A stretch of DNA of 9,118 nucleotides from an uncultured Micrococcus sp. (lineage in GTDB: Bacteria > Actinomycetota > Actinomycetes > Actinomycetales > Micrococcaceae), in contig CAMIOJ010000065.1 in NCBI GenBank assembly GCA_946222435.1, forward strand, positions 1-9,118, given 5' to 3'. Every line of letters begins with the position of its first letter. Positions within the stretch are counted from its first letter, which is position 1. The notes under the pieces are model-generated. The model did not search any database. It was given only the letters and a program-made list of their open reading frames with translations, and was not told where the DNA came from. The position numbers and the translations under genes are program-made. Of the stretch, positions 1-7,355 are shown piece after piece.

Positions 1-310
1 CTACGACCGGGTCTGGGCCGACGAGGTGCTGCGCCCGATGTACCCGCAGGACGACTGGGAGGGTGCCGAGGAGCGCCTGCGCATGTTCCTGGAGCAGTAC
101 TGGGGCGGTCCGCGGACCTACTCGGAGCAGCGCGGCCACCCCCGCCTGCGGATGCGCCACATGCCGTACACGATCGACTTCGCCGCCCGCGACGCCTGGC
201 TGCGCCACATGCGCACCGCCGTGGACTCCCTGGACCTGGCCCCGCTGCAGGAGGCCGAGCTGTGGGACTACCTCGAGCGGGCCGCGCACTCCATGGTCAA
301 CTCTGCCTGA
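1..310 (+). CDS. glbO: Group II truncated haemoglobin (GlbO), 3' part
   Basis: Partial gene, cut by the left window edge; the first complete codon is at base 2. It would encode a small 2-on-2 haem globin that binds oxygen and is usually linked to oxygen or peroxide/NO chemistry near the respiratory membrane (family knowledge). The 102 visible residues match mycobacterial GlbO strikingly, including the core stretch EERLRMFLEQYWGGPRTYSE and then GHPRLRMRH. By alignment from memory, the first visible residue is Tyr B10, the Tyr of MYPQDD is CD1, the His of RMRH is the proximal haem ligand F8, and the Trp of RDAWLRHM is the G8 Trp typical of group II. The C-terminus AAHSMVNSA also fits the family. 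About 20 N-terminal residues are outside the window. It converges on a phosphotransferase-like remnant whose stop lies 24 bases away. Confidence 0.93.
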   Translation, partial: YDRVWADEVLRPMYPQDDWEGAEERLRMFLEQYWGGPRTYSEQRGHPRLRMRHMPYTIDFAARDAWLRHMRTAVDSLDLAPLQEAELWDYLERAAHSMVNSA

Positions 311-315
311 CCTGC

Positions 316-332
316 CCGGGCGCCGAGCCCGG
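316..332. terminator. Short GC hairpin between convergent genes
   Basis: CCGGGC (316-321) pairs with GCCCGG (327-332) around a 5-base loop. It lies just after the glbO stop and just before the stop of the opposing phosphotransferase remnant, so it could end transcripts from both sides. There is no T-tract, which is common in high-GC actinobacteria. The stem is only 6 bp, so chance occurrence in such GC-rich DNA is a real alternative. Confidence 0.35.
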
Positions 333-334
333 CG

Positions 335-637
335 TCACTGCCCCATCCAGCGCGCCCGGTAGTCCTGGAGGCGGCCGGGCTGCTCCGGCAGGTCCACGCC
401 GATGCCGTAGGCGGTGAGGAACCGCGCCGTGTGCGCGTCCGCGTCCCCGTGGCAGACCACCGCTTCGCCGGGCTCCAGCGCGGACGTCTCGTCGATCCCC
501 CAGTCCCCGGGGCACTCGTCCACCGACACCGCGTCATGGAAGGCCCGCAGCGCCCGCCCCAGCCCGTCCACCAGTGTCCCGACGACGGCACTCGCCTCGT
601 CCGTGAGCCTCGCCGTGTCCCGGGTCAGGTCCGGCAT
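335..637 (-). pseudogene. Aminoglycoside phosphotransferase-like remnant (internally deleted)
   Basis: A 100-codon open frame from the ATG at 637. Three stretches in order resemble APH(3')-type kinases: a helix LGRALRAFHDAVSVDECP (cf. the family's ALRxLHxxxPxxxCPF), the catalytic-loop-like VVCHGDADAHT (cf. VCHGDACxPN), and a C-terminal ARFLTAYGI...YRARW (cf. FLxxYGIxxD...YRLLW). The segment that should lie between the second and third is absent: the metal-binding DLG motif and following helices, roughly 50-60 residues in relatives as I recall. The catalytic Asn after HGD is also missing. The frame stays open upstream of the ATG and reads AEWWEHAMP, resembling the interlobe hinge WLVTxAxPG, but the N-lobe (ATP-binding) is missing. 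I see an in-frame internal deletion plus 5' truncation. It is probably not a working kinase. Alternative: an unrelated small protein with chance similarity. Confidence 0.6.
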
Positions 638-739
638 GGCGTGCTCCCACCATTCGGCCCTCGCGCCGTCGTCGGGCCCGGGCGGAAGGCGTCCAGGGAG
701 TCTGCCGCGGACTGCCCGGCGGATGAGCCCACGCCGAGG

Positions 740-1483
740 TCAGAGGGAGACGGCCGGGCGGTGCAGGACGAACCCGCCCGTGGTGTCGATGCGGGTCCAG
801 GAGCCGTGCTGCAGGACACGGGCGCGGCCCTGGGGCGGGAGGAAGCCTAGGGAGAACGCGGCGAAGGCGCAGCCGGAGGGCACCACGGCCGGCTCGCCGA
901 GCATCTGGCCCCACACGGCGGCACGCAGGCGCTGCACCACCGCGTCGCCCGGATTCGAGGGCAGGGCCTGGCGGATGGCCGTGATGCCGTCCTTGGCCAC
1001 CATGATCAGGTCCTCGTGGCCGACCTCGGCCACCTGCGTCCATCCGGCGCGCGGCGGGGTGAGCGCCGTCCACGGCCGGTTCTCCCGGGACGGCGGGACG
1101 TTGAACGTGCGGTCCACGCCGCCGGCCGGGCCCGAGTCCTTCATCCGGGCGGTGCGCTCGAGGACCGCGGCCAGGGGTACGGTGGCGTCCAGGTCCTCGG
1201 CGTGCTCGGCGGAGGCCACCGGCACGGTGCGCAGGCCGAGGACGGTCGGGACGTCGTCCCCGAGGCCGCGCGGGGACATCACGTTCACCCACTGCGCCAG
1301 GACGGCCTCCCTGCCCTCCGCGGCCGGGGGGATCAGCTGCAGGCGCATGCCGGTGTCCGAGACCCGGCGGGCCCGGGTGGCGAACTGCTCGAGGTCCGCC
1401 ACCGCGGCGTCCGAGGTGAGCGTCAGGCGGGGCGTGGCGTTCTGGGTCTCGGGCTCGGTACCGTGGCGGCGCTGCTCAGTCAT
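740..1483 (-). CDS. Conserved protein of unknown function
   Basis: Encodes 247 residues from the ATG at 1483, or 250 from an in-frame ATG at 1492. I do not recognise a named family. It looks globular and soluble: no signal peptide or membrane segment, an N-terminal tail rich in polar residues, then alternating hydrophobic and charged stretches. Distinctive points are a Trp/Pro-rich centre (NRPWTALTPPRAGW) and a C-terminal part rich in small and aromatic residues (GCAFAAFSLGFLPP, then GSWTRIDTTGGFVLHRP) that looks like beta strands. The protein-like composition and a Pro/Trp pattern typical of a folded protein make a shadow frame unlikely. Neither ATG has a convincing Shine-Dalgarno sequence. 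A GACAAT hexamer (1496-1491) lies 7 bases before the 1483 ATG, which fits a leaderless transcript and is why I chose that start. It is divergent from the tesB-like gene and lies 102 bases upstream of the phosphotransferase remnant on the same strand. Confidence 0.8.
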   Translation of the reverse strand: MTEQRRHGTEPETQNATPRLTLTSDAAVADLEQFATRARRVSDTGMRLQLIPPAAEGREAVLAQWVNVMSPRGLGDDVPTVLGLRTVPVASAEHAEDLDATVPLAAVLERTARMKDSGPAGGVDRTFNVPPSRENRPWTALTPPRAGWTQVAEVGHEDLIMVAKDGITAIRQALPSNPGDAVVQRLRAAVWGQMLGEPAVVPSGCAFAAFSLGFLPPQGRARVLQHGSWTRIDTTGGFVLHRPAVSL

Positions 1484-1490
1484 ACTGGTC

Positions 1491-1496
1491 ATTGTC
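1491..1496 (-). promoter_or_regulatory. Candidate -10 element for a leaderless mRNA
   Basis: GACAAT on the - strand agrees with TATAAT at 4 of 6 positions. It lies 7 bases upstream of the ATG at 1483, so transcription would start at or next to that ATG. No clear -35 hexamer is visible 16-18 bases further up. The absence of a Shine-Dalgarno sequence at either possible start supports the idea only indirectly. Confidence 0.3.
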
Positions 1497-1607
1497 GCAG
1501 GCACCGCCGCGCGGGCCGACCCGTCACACGCCGCGGTGGGAACGCCACGGGACCGCGCAGGACGAGACGACGACCCGACCACCACCCCCCTGAAGACGAG
1601 GAGCCGC

Positions 1608-2645
1608 ATGGGACAGCAGCACGAGGACAACCAGGGATCACCCGCCCGCCGCCCGCTGCGCCAGGGCCTGGTCCGCCCGGACACCGCCCCCGCGGACCCC
1701 ACCGCCATGCTCCGGGGCCTGCTCGAGCTCGCGGAGGTCGCACCGCATCCGCTGACCGGGGACGTCCGATTCACCGGTGTCACCCCGGAGCAGGCCCACG
1801 GCCGCGTGTTCGGCGGCCAGGTGCTCAGCCAGTGCCTCGCCGCCGCGGCCCGGACGGTGGAGGCCGGACGGGACGCCCACTCGCTGCACGGGTACTTCGT
1901 GCGCCCCGGAGACGCACTCAAACCGATCACCTTCACCGTGGAGCGGGTGCGCGACGGCCGCTCGTTCTCCGTGCGGCGCATCCTCGCGAGCCAGGACGAG
2001 AAGGCGATCCTGACCCTCACCTGCTCTTTCCAGGCCCCGGCCGAGGGCATCGACCACCAGGCCGCCATGCCGGAGGGCGTGCCGGCCCCCGAGGACCTGC
2101 CGACCACCGCGGACCTCATCGGGGACATCCACCACCCGATCGCCCAGGAATGGGCCTGGGCCCGCCCGTTCGACATCCGCCACGTGGACCCGGCCGTGTA
2201 CGTGAAGCCGGCTCGGGAACGGATCAACACCAACATGGTCTGGATGCGGACCTACACCCCGCTGGCAGACGACCCGAACCTGCACCGCGCGGCGCTGGCC
2301 TACGCCTCCGACTACACGCTGCTGGAGCCCGTGCTGCGCCAGCACGGACTGGCCTGGACGCAGCCGCGGATGTCCGTGGCCTCCCTGGACCACTCCATGT
2401 GGTTCCACCGTCCCGCCCGCGTAGACGAGTGGCTGCTGTACGTGCAGTCCAGCCCCTCCGCGCAGGGCTCCCGCGGCCTCGGCCAGGGCCATGTCTTCAC
2501 CCGGGACGGGGTGCTCGTGGCCACCGTGGCGCAGGAGGGCATGCTCCGCCTGCCGCAGGGATCCGAGGCCAGGAAGGCGAAGGTGCAGGGCGTGCTGCAG
2601 GACCTCGCGATGAGGACGGTGCTGCGGCGCCCGCGCCGCCGCTGA
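1608..2645 (+). CDS. tesB: Acyl-CoA thioesterase II (TesB-like)
   Basis: Hydrolyses acyl-CoA to free fatty acid and CoA in the cytoplasm; it likely balances acyl-CoA pools in lipid turnover (family role). The 345-residue product has the double-hotdog layout of TesB. The first hotdog carries GRVFGGQVLSQCLAAA (65-80), HSLHGYFVRPGD (91-102) and RDGRSFSVRR (115-124). The second carries ASDYTLLEPV (233-242), SLDHSMWFHRP (259-269) and VAQEGMLR (307-314). The expected catalytic residues are present: Asp235, Ser259 at the position of the E. coli Thr, and Gln309. The usual length is about 285-300 residues; the extra here is an N-terminal polar tail of about 25 residues and an Arg-rich C-terminus. The start has a good Shine-Dalgarno GAGGAG six bases before the ATG. 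It is transcribed alone, divergent from the unknown gene on the left. Confidence 0.94.
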   Translation: MGQQHEDNQGSPARRPLRQGLVRPDTAPADPTAMLRGLLELAEVAPHPLTGDVRFTGVTPEQAHGRVFGGQVLSQCLAAAARTVEAGRDAHSLHGYFVRPGDALKPITFTVERVRDGRSFSVRRILASQDEKAILTLTCSFQAPAEGIDHQAAMPEGVPAPEDLPTTADLIGDIHHPIAQEWAWARPFDIRHVDPAVYVKPARERINTNMVWMRTYTPLADDPNLHRAALAYASDYTLLEPVLRQHGLAWTQPRMSVASLDHSMWFHRPARVDEWLLYVQSSPSAQGSRGLGQGHVFTRDGVLVATVAQEGMLRLPQGSEARKAKVQGVLQDLAMRTVLRRPRRR

Positions 2646-2976
2646 CCGCCGAGCACCCGGGGCACGACAGGGAGGTCACGCGGCCACGAGCGCGGCCCGG
2701 AGCCGGGCCGCCGCACGCGAGAGATCTGCGCCACGACTGAGGATCTGACCTGGGATTTCCCCGCGCCGGCTGTGAGTGTGCGATGCACTTGCCCGGGATT
2801 CGCCTCAGGCATCCCCCTGACCCTGCCAGGTCCGGTCCACCGGGAGGATGGTGGCGGGCACGACACCGCAGAGCATCCCCACCGGCTCGTCGTGAGACTC
2901 CGTCTCGCTGCAGCGCCATGACCAGCCCTTCGCCGTCGTCGGTCCCTGGAAGGTCGACGTCACGGCCGCCGGCCAG
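2646..2976 (+). other. Intergenic stretch with possible broken 5' end of the next gene
   Basis: 331 bases between the tesB stop and the first usable start of the fusion gene. Besides the tesB hairpin I see no RNA gene or convincing promoter. From 2896 the reading frame of the fusion gene is open and already looks like coding sequence: DQPFAVVGPWKVD (2920-2958) resembles the segment before the first conserved motif of this amidohydrolase group as I recall it. A TGA at 2893-2895 closes this frame. Just upstream in the same frame, an ATG at 2848 preceded by GGGAGG would start a 15-codon peptide, MVAGTTPQSIPTGSS, ending at that TGA. One reading is that the original start was here and that a CGA-to-TGA change cut it off. 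A small GAGAC-tcc-GTCTC inverted repeat (2894-2906) overlaps the stop. Confidence 0.4.
2692..2711 (+). terminator. Hairpin after tesB
   Basis: GCGGCCCG (2692-2699) pairs perfectly with CGGGCCGC (2704-2711) around a 4-base loop, 46 bases after the tesB stop. There is no T-run afterwards. Position and stem strength suggest a transcription terminator for tesB. Confidence 0.5.
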
Positions 2977-4758
2977 GTGGTCTTCACCGCCGTGCACTCC
3001 GGCCACGACCTGCGCGACGAGATCCGCGAGCGCATGGTGATGGACGTGGACGTGCGCTTCCGCGAGGAGGACCCGTTCACCGACGCGATCGGGGCGGGTG
3101 TGGGCTCCGGCATGGTCATGCACCGCTCCCGCTTCGAGGTGGACCTGAACCGTCCGCGTGAGACCTGTGTCTACCAGCGCCCCGAAGACTGCTGGGACCT
3201 GGACGTCTGGCGCGAGGGCACCCTGCCGGACGAGGTGGCCGAGCGCAGCCGCCAGAGCCATGACGCCTGGTTCGCCGAGCTCGGCCGGCTGAACGTCCTG
3301 GCACGGCGCGGACCGTTCGTGGTGTTCGACTTGCACTCCTACAACCACCGCCGCGACGGCGCCGAGGCCGACCCCGCGCCCGGCTGCGGAGACGGCCACG
3401 GCGCCTCAGCCCCCACCACGGCGTCCTCGTCGCCGGCCCACGGCGGCGCCGACGGAGTCCCCGACACGCACGGCACCCAGCTGGCCGACCACGAGCGCGG
3501 CACGACCCGCTCCGGCCCGGCCGCCGACCATCCGGCACCCCGCCGTGGGGTGCGCCGTGTGGACGTGGCGCACACGATGTCCCGCCGAAGCCTGCTGGAG
3601 GACTCCCCCGGTCTGTCCCTCGCGGACCGCGCCGTGGACCACCAGCTCGGGCTGCTCGCCTCCACCTTCCGCTTCCTGCTGGACGTGGCCCCCATGAACG
3701 TGGAGAGGGCGCGCACGCGGTTCCTGGAGACCGGCGAGCTCATGGACTTCGAGTACCGGCGCCTGGAGGACGACCCGGACGTGCTGCGCCAGGTCCTCTT
3801 CGACATCCCGGTGCAGCAGGTCGAGGATCCCGTCCTGGGGACCCTGCTGCGCAACAAGCAGCGCGAGTTGGCCCTGCAGATCGAGATGCTGCAGGCACGG
3901 GACACTCCCGACTTCATACCGCTGAGCATCGAGCTGTACGGAGCCATCACCCCGGCCCTGCGCGAGACCGCCGAGCACATCCTCACGACCGTCCCGGGGC
4001 CGGAGACGGACGCGGACGACGCGCTCGACGCGAAGGAGTTCCTGGAGCTCGCCCGCCGCGAGATCGAGTACTACCGCGACCAGGACAAGGGCATCGAGGC
4101 GCACGCGGAGATCCGCCGTGACGTCTCCGGGGTCATGGTCTCCGGCGACACCCTCATGCTCAGTCCCGAGTCCCGCGTCCAGCGGGCCCGGGCCAGTGCG
4201 CTCCTGCAGCACGAGGTGGGCACCCACCTGGTCACCCATGTCAACGGGTCCGCCCAGCCGAGCGCCTCGCTGGCGACCGGTCTGGCCGGGTACGACGAGA
4301 CACAGGAGGGTCTGGCCGTCCTCGCCGAGGTGGTCTGCGGCCAGCTCACGGCGTTCCGCCTCCGGCAGCTCGCGGCCCGCGTGGCCACCGTGCACCGGAT
4401 GGTCTCCGGCGCGGACTTCGAGGAATGCCACGCGCAGCTCCTCGAGGAGGGCATCACGGCCTCCTCTGCGTTCACCACGGTCCTGCGCGCCTTCCGCTCC
4501 GGCGGCATGACGAAGGACGCCATCTACCTGCGCGGTCTGCTCGACCTGGTGGACCACGTGCGCGGCGGGAACACCCTGGACCTGTTCCTGCTCGGGAAGT
4601 TCTCGCTGGCGGACCTGCCCCTGGTGCAGGACCTCGAGTCACGGCGCATCCTGCGCCCTCCCCGGATCGAGGCGCACTGGCTCACGGACCCGGACAACCT
4701 GGCCAACCTCCAGGAGCTGTCCGAGCTCACCGACTCCGCCCAGCTGGTCAACGGCTGA
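2977..4758 (+). CDS. N-formylglutamate amidohydrolase half-domain fused to QEGLA/DUF1704 carboxypeptidase-like domain
   Basis: Encodes 593 residues from the GTG at 2977. Residues 1-135 match N-formylglutamate amidohydrolase-like proteins: TAVHSGHDLRDE, FREEDPFTD, HRSRFEVDLNRPRE, YQRPEDCWDLDVW, FVVFDLHSYNHRRDG. The domain stops there; the usual C-terminal half (NVGTG and GG...W motifs, from memory) is absent. A low-complexity Gly/Ala/Ser/Asp/His-rich linker fills about 136-196. Residues about 200-585 form a seemingly complete QEGLA (DUF1704) domain with a zinc motif HEVGTH (4210-4227) and DETQEGLAVLAE around 4294-4329, whose Glu would be the third metal ligand. Human relatives (MATCAP) are tyrosine carboxypeptidases. 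An ATG at 3577 could start the QEGLA part alone. No Shine-Dalgarno precedes the GTG, and homology seems to begin upstream, so the true 5' end is uncertain. The amidohydrolase part is probably inactive; the carboxypeptidase part may work. The substrate is unknown. Confidence 0.8.
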   Translation: MVFTAVHSGHDLRDEIRERMVMDVDVRFREEDPFTDAIGAGVGSGMVMHRSRFEVDLNRPRETCVYQRPEDCWDLDVWREGTLPDEVAERSRQSHDAWFAELGRLNVLARRGPFVVFDLHSYNHRRDGAEADPAPGCGDGHGASAPTTASSSPAHGGADGVPDTHGTQLADHERGTTRSGPAADHPAPRRGVRRVDVAHTMSRRSLLEDSPGLSLADRAVDHQLGLLASTFRFLLDVAPMNVERARTRFLETGELMDFEYRRLEDDPDVLRQVLFDIPVQQVEDPVLGTLLRNKQRELALQIEMLQARDTPDFIPLSIELYGAITPALRETAEHILTTVPGPETDADDALDAKEFLELARREIEYYRDQDKGIEAHAEIRRDVSGVMVSGDTLMLSPESRVQRARASALLQHEVGTHLVTHVNGSAQPSASLATGLAGYDETQEGLAVLAEVVCGQLTAFRLRQLAARVATVHRMVSGADFEECHAQLLEEGITASSAFTTVLRAFRSGGMTKDAIYLRGLLDLVDHVRGGNTLDLFLLGKFSLADLPLVQDLESRRILRPPRIEAHWLTDPDNLANLQELSELTDSAQLVNG

Positions 4759-4836
4759 GCGACACACTCCCCCGTCCACCAGCCCCACCCCATGCCGGCG
4801 CGGGCGCAGCCCGGCGCAGCACGGAAGGCAGCACCC

Positions 4837-5508
4837 ATGAAGATCGGATTCGTCGTCAACGACGTCGCCACCGAGAAGCCCGTCTACACCACCACCGGCC
4901 CGGCGATGGCCGCCACGCAGGCCGGTCATGAGGTCCACCTGGTCGGCACCGGCTCCTTCGCCTACGAGCCGGACGGCACCCTGTCCGTGCTGGCCCACGG
5001 CACCCAGAAGAACCACCGCTCGCTCGAGCGGTACCTCGAGGAGGTGCAGAAGGAGGACAACGCCAGGCAGCTTCCGGTCGAGGACTTCGACGTGGTCATG
5101 CTGCGCAACGATCCCGCCGACGACGCCGCGGAGCGCCCGTGGGCTCCGGCGGCTCCGGCGTGTTCCTCGTGGACCGCAAGGAGTCCCCGAACCTCTCCCA
5201 GATCGTGGCGGCCATCGCCCGCGACGGCTACGTGGAGGCGCAGGAGTACCTGCCGGAGGCCAAGAACGGGGACGTGCGCAGGTCGTCATGAATGTCTCAC
5301 CGCTGACGGTCGACGGCGAGTACGCCGCCTTCCGGCGCCGCGCCTTCCGAGTCTGACGTGCGCTCCAACATGTCCGCCGGCGGCCAGGCCGAAGCCGTGA
5401 AGGTCACGGACGAGATGCTGCAGCTGGTCGAGGCCGTCCGCCCGAAGCTCGTGGACGACGGCATGTTCCTGGTCGCAGATGGTCAACGCGCGCCTGGCCA
5501 CCATCTGA
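4837..5508 (+). pseudogene. GshB-like ATP-grasp ligase pseudogene (frameshifts and deletions)
   Basis: The gene opens well: Shine-Dalgarno GGAAGG eight bases before the ATG, 78 bases after the fusion gene. It starts MKIGFVVNDVATEKPVYTTT like glutathione-synthetase-like ATP-grasp proteins found beside QEGLA genes. Recognisable pieces then switch frame four times. Frame 1 runs to DAAERPW (about 5141). Frame 3 gives GSGGSGVFLVDRKESPNLSQ through GDVR (5142-5279). Frame 2 gives VVMNVSPLTVDGEYAAFRRR (5282 to about 5345). Frame 3 gives DVRSNMSAGGQAEA through DGMFLV (about 5355-5475). Frame 1 gives MVNARLATI and a TGA ending at 5508. About 70 residues of the ATP-grasp fold seem to be lost at the first switch and about as many at the last, where the DIVGDKxMExNxFSPGG metal-binding motif belongs. 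Only about 224 codons remain of roughly 320 in relatives (from memory). It cannot make an active ligase. Sequencing error could explain single-base shifts but not the two long losses. Confidence 0.85.
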
Positions 5509-5547
5509 GTCCGCCCTGCCGGCGGCGCCGCCGGTGCGGGGACGACG

Positions 5548-5584
5548 GCGGCCCGCCGCCGAGCGATGCTCGGCGGCGGGCCGC
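5548..5584. terminator. Perfect 17-bp palindromic hairpin between convergent genes
   Basis: Bases 5548-5564 pair without mismatch with 5568-5584, leaving a 3-base loop (GAT). It lies 40 bases after the end of the ATP-grasp remnant and 20 bases past the ettA stop, which comes from the other strand. The symmetric position fits a bidirectional terminator. There is no U-tract on either side, as is common in high-GC actinobacteria. Confidence 0.75.
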
Positions 5585-5603
5585 TGTGCGGGTCCGGTCA
5601 CGC

Positions 5604-7286
<1,683 letters not shown>

Positions 7287-7293
7287 GCGCACC

Positions 7294-7299
7294 AGGCTA
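7294..7299 (-). promoter_or_regulatory. Candidate -10 element for leaderless ettA mRNA
   Basis: TAGCCT on the - strand fits the TANNNT pattern of actinobacterial -10 elements and ends 7 bases before the ettA ATG, so the transcript would begin at the start codon. I see no good -35 hexamer; that position falls in the loop of the upstream hairpin. Confidence 0.35.
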
Positions 7300-7302
7300 C
7301 TG

Positions 7303-7336
7303 GGTGGCCGCCGGGTTTCCCGCCTCGGCGGCCACC
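7303..7336 (-). terminator. Hairpin between ssb and ettA
   Basis: Bases 7303-7313 pair with 7326-7336 as an 11-bp perfect stem (core GTGGCCGCC with GGCGGCCAC) around a 12-base loop. It lies 19 bases downstream of the ssb stop and 16 bases upstream of the ettA start. It may end the ssb transcript, or act as an attenuator if the two genes are read together. Confidence 0.55.
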
Positions 7337-7355
7337 TTCGCCTGAGAGCGGAGTC

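Noticed and set aside
414..1607. Long upstream open frame on the + strand continuous with tesB
   Set aside because: It runs opposite the unknown - strand gene and the phosphotransferase remnant and has a low-complexity, Arg/Ser/Pro-rich translation. TesB similarity and a good ribosome site place the start at 1608.
1484..2236. N-terminal extension of the unknown - strand gene
   Set aside because: The extension lies entirely opposite tesB and reads as shadow sequence. A plausible start lies at 1483 or 1492.
2783..3040. Small + strand open frame before the fusion gene
   Set aside because: Its translation is Arg/Pro/Ser-rich shadow sequence and overlaps the conserved start of the amidohydrolase domain in another frame.
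5142..5159. Tandem GGCTCCGGC repeat at the first ATP-grasp break
   Set aside because: It encodes the GSGGSG loop expected in the family, so it need not be a recombination scar, though it sits at the junction.
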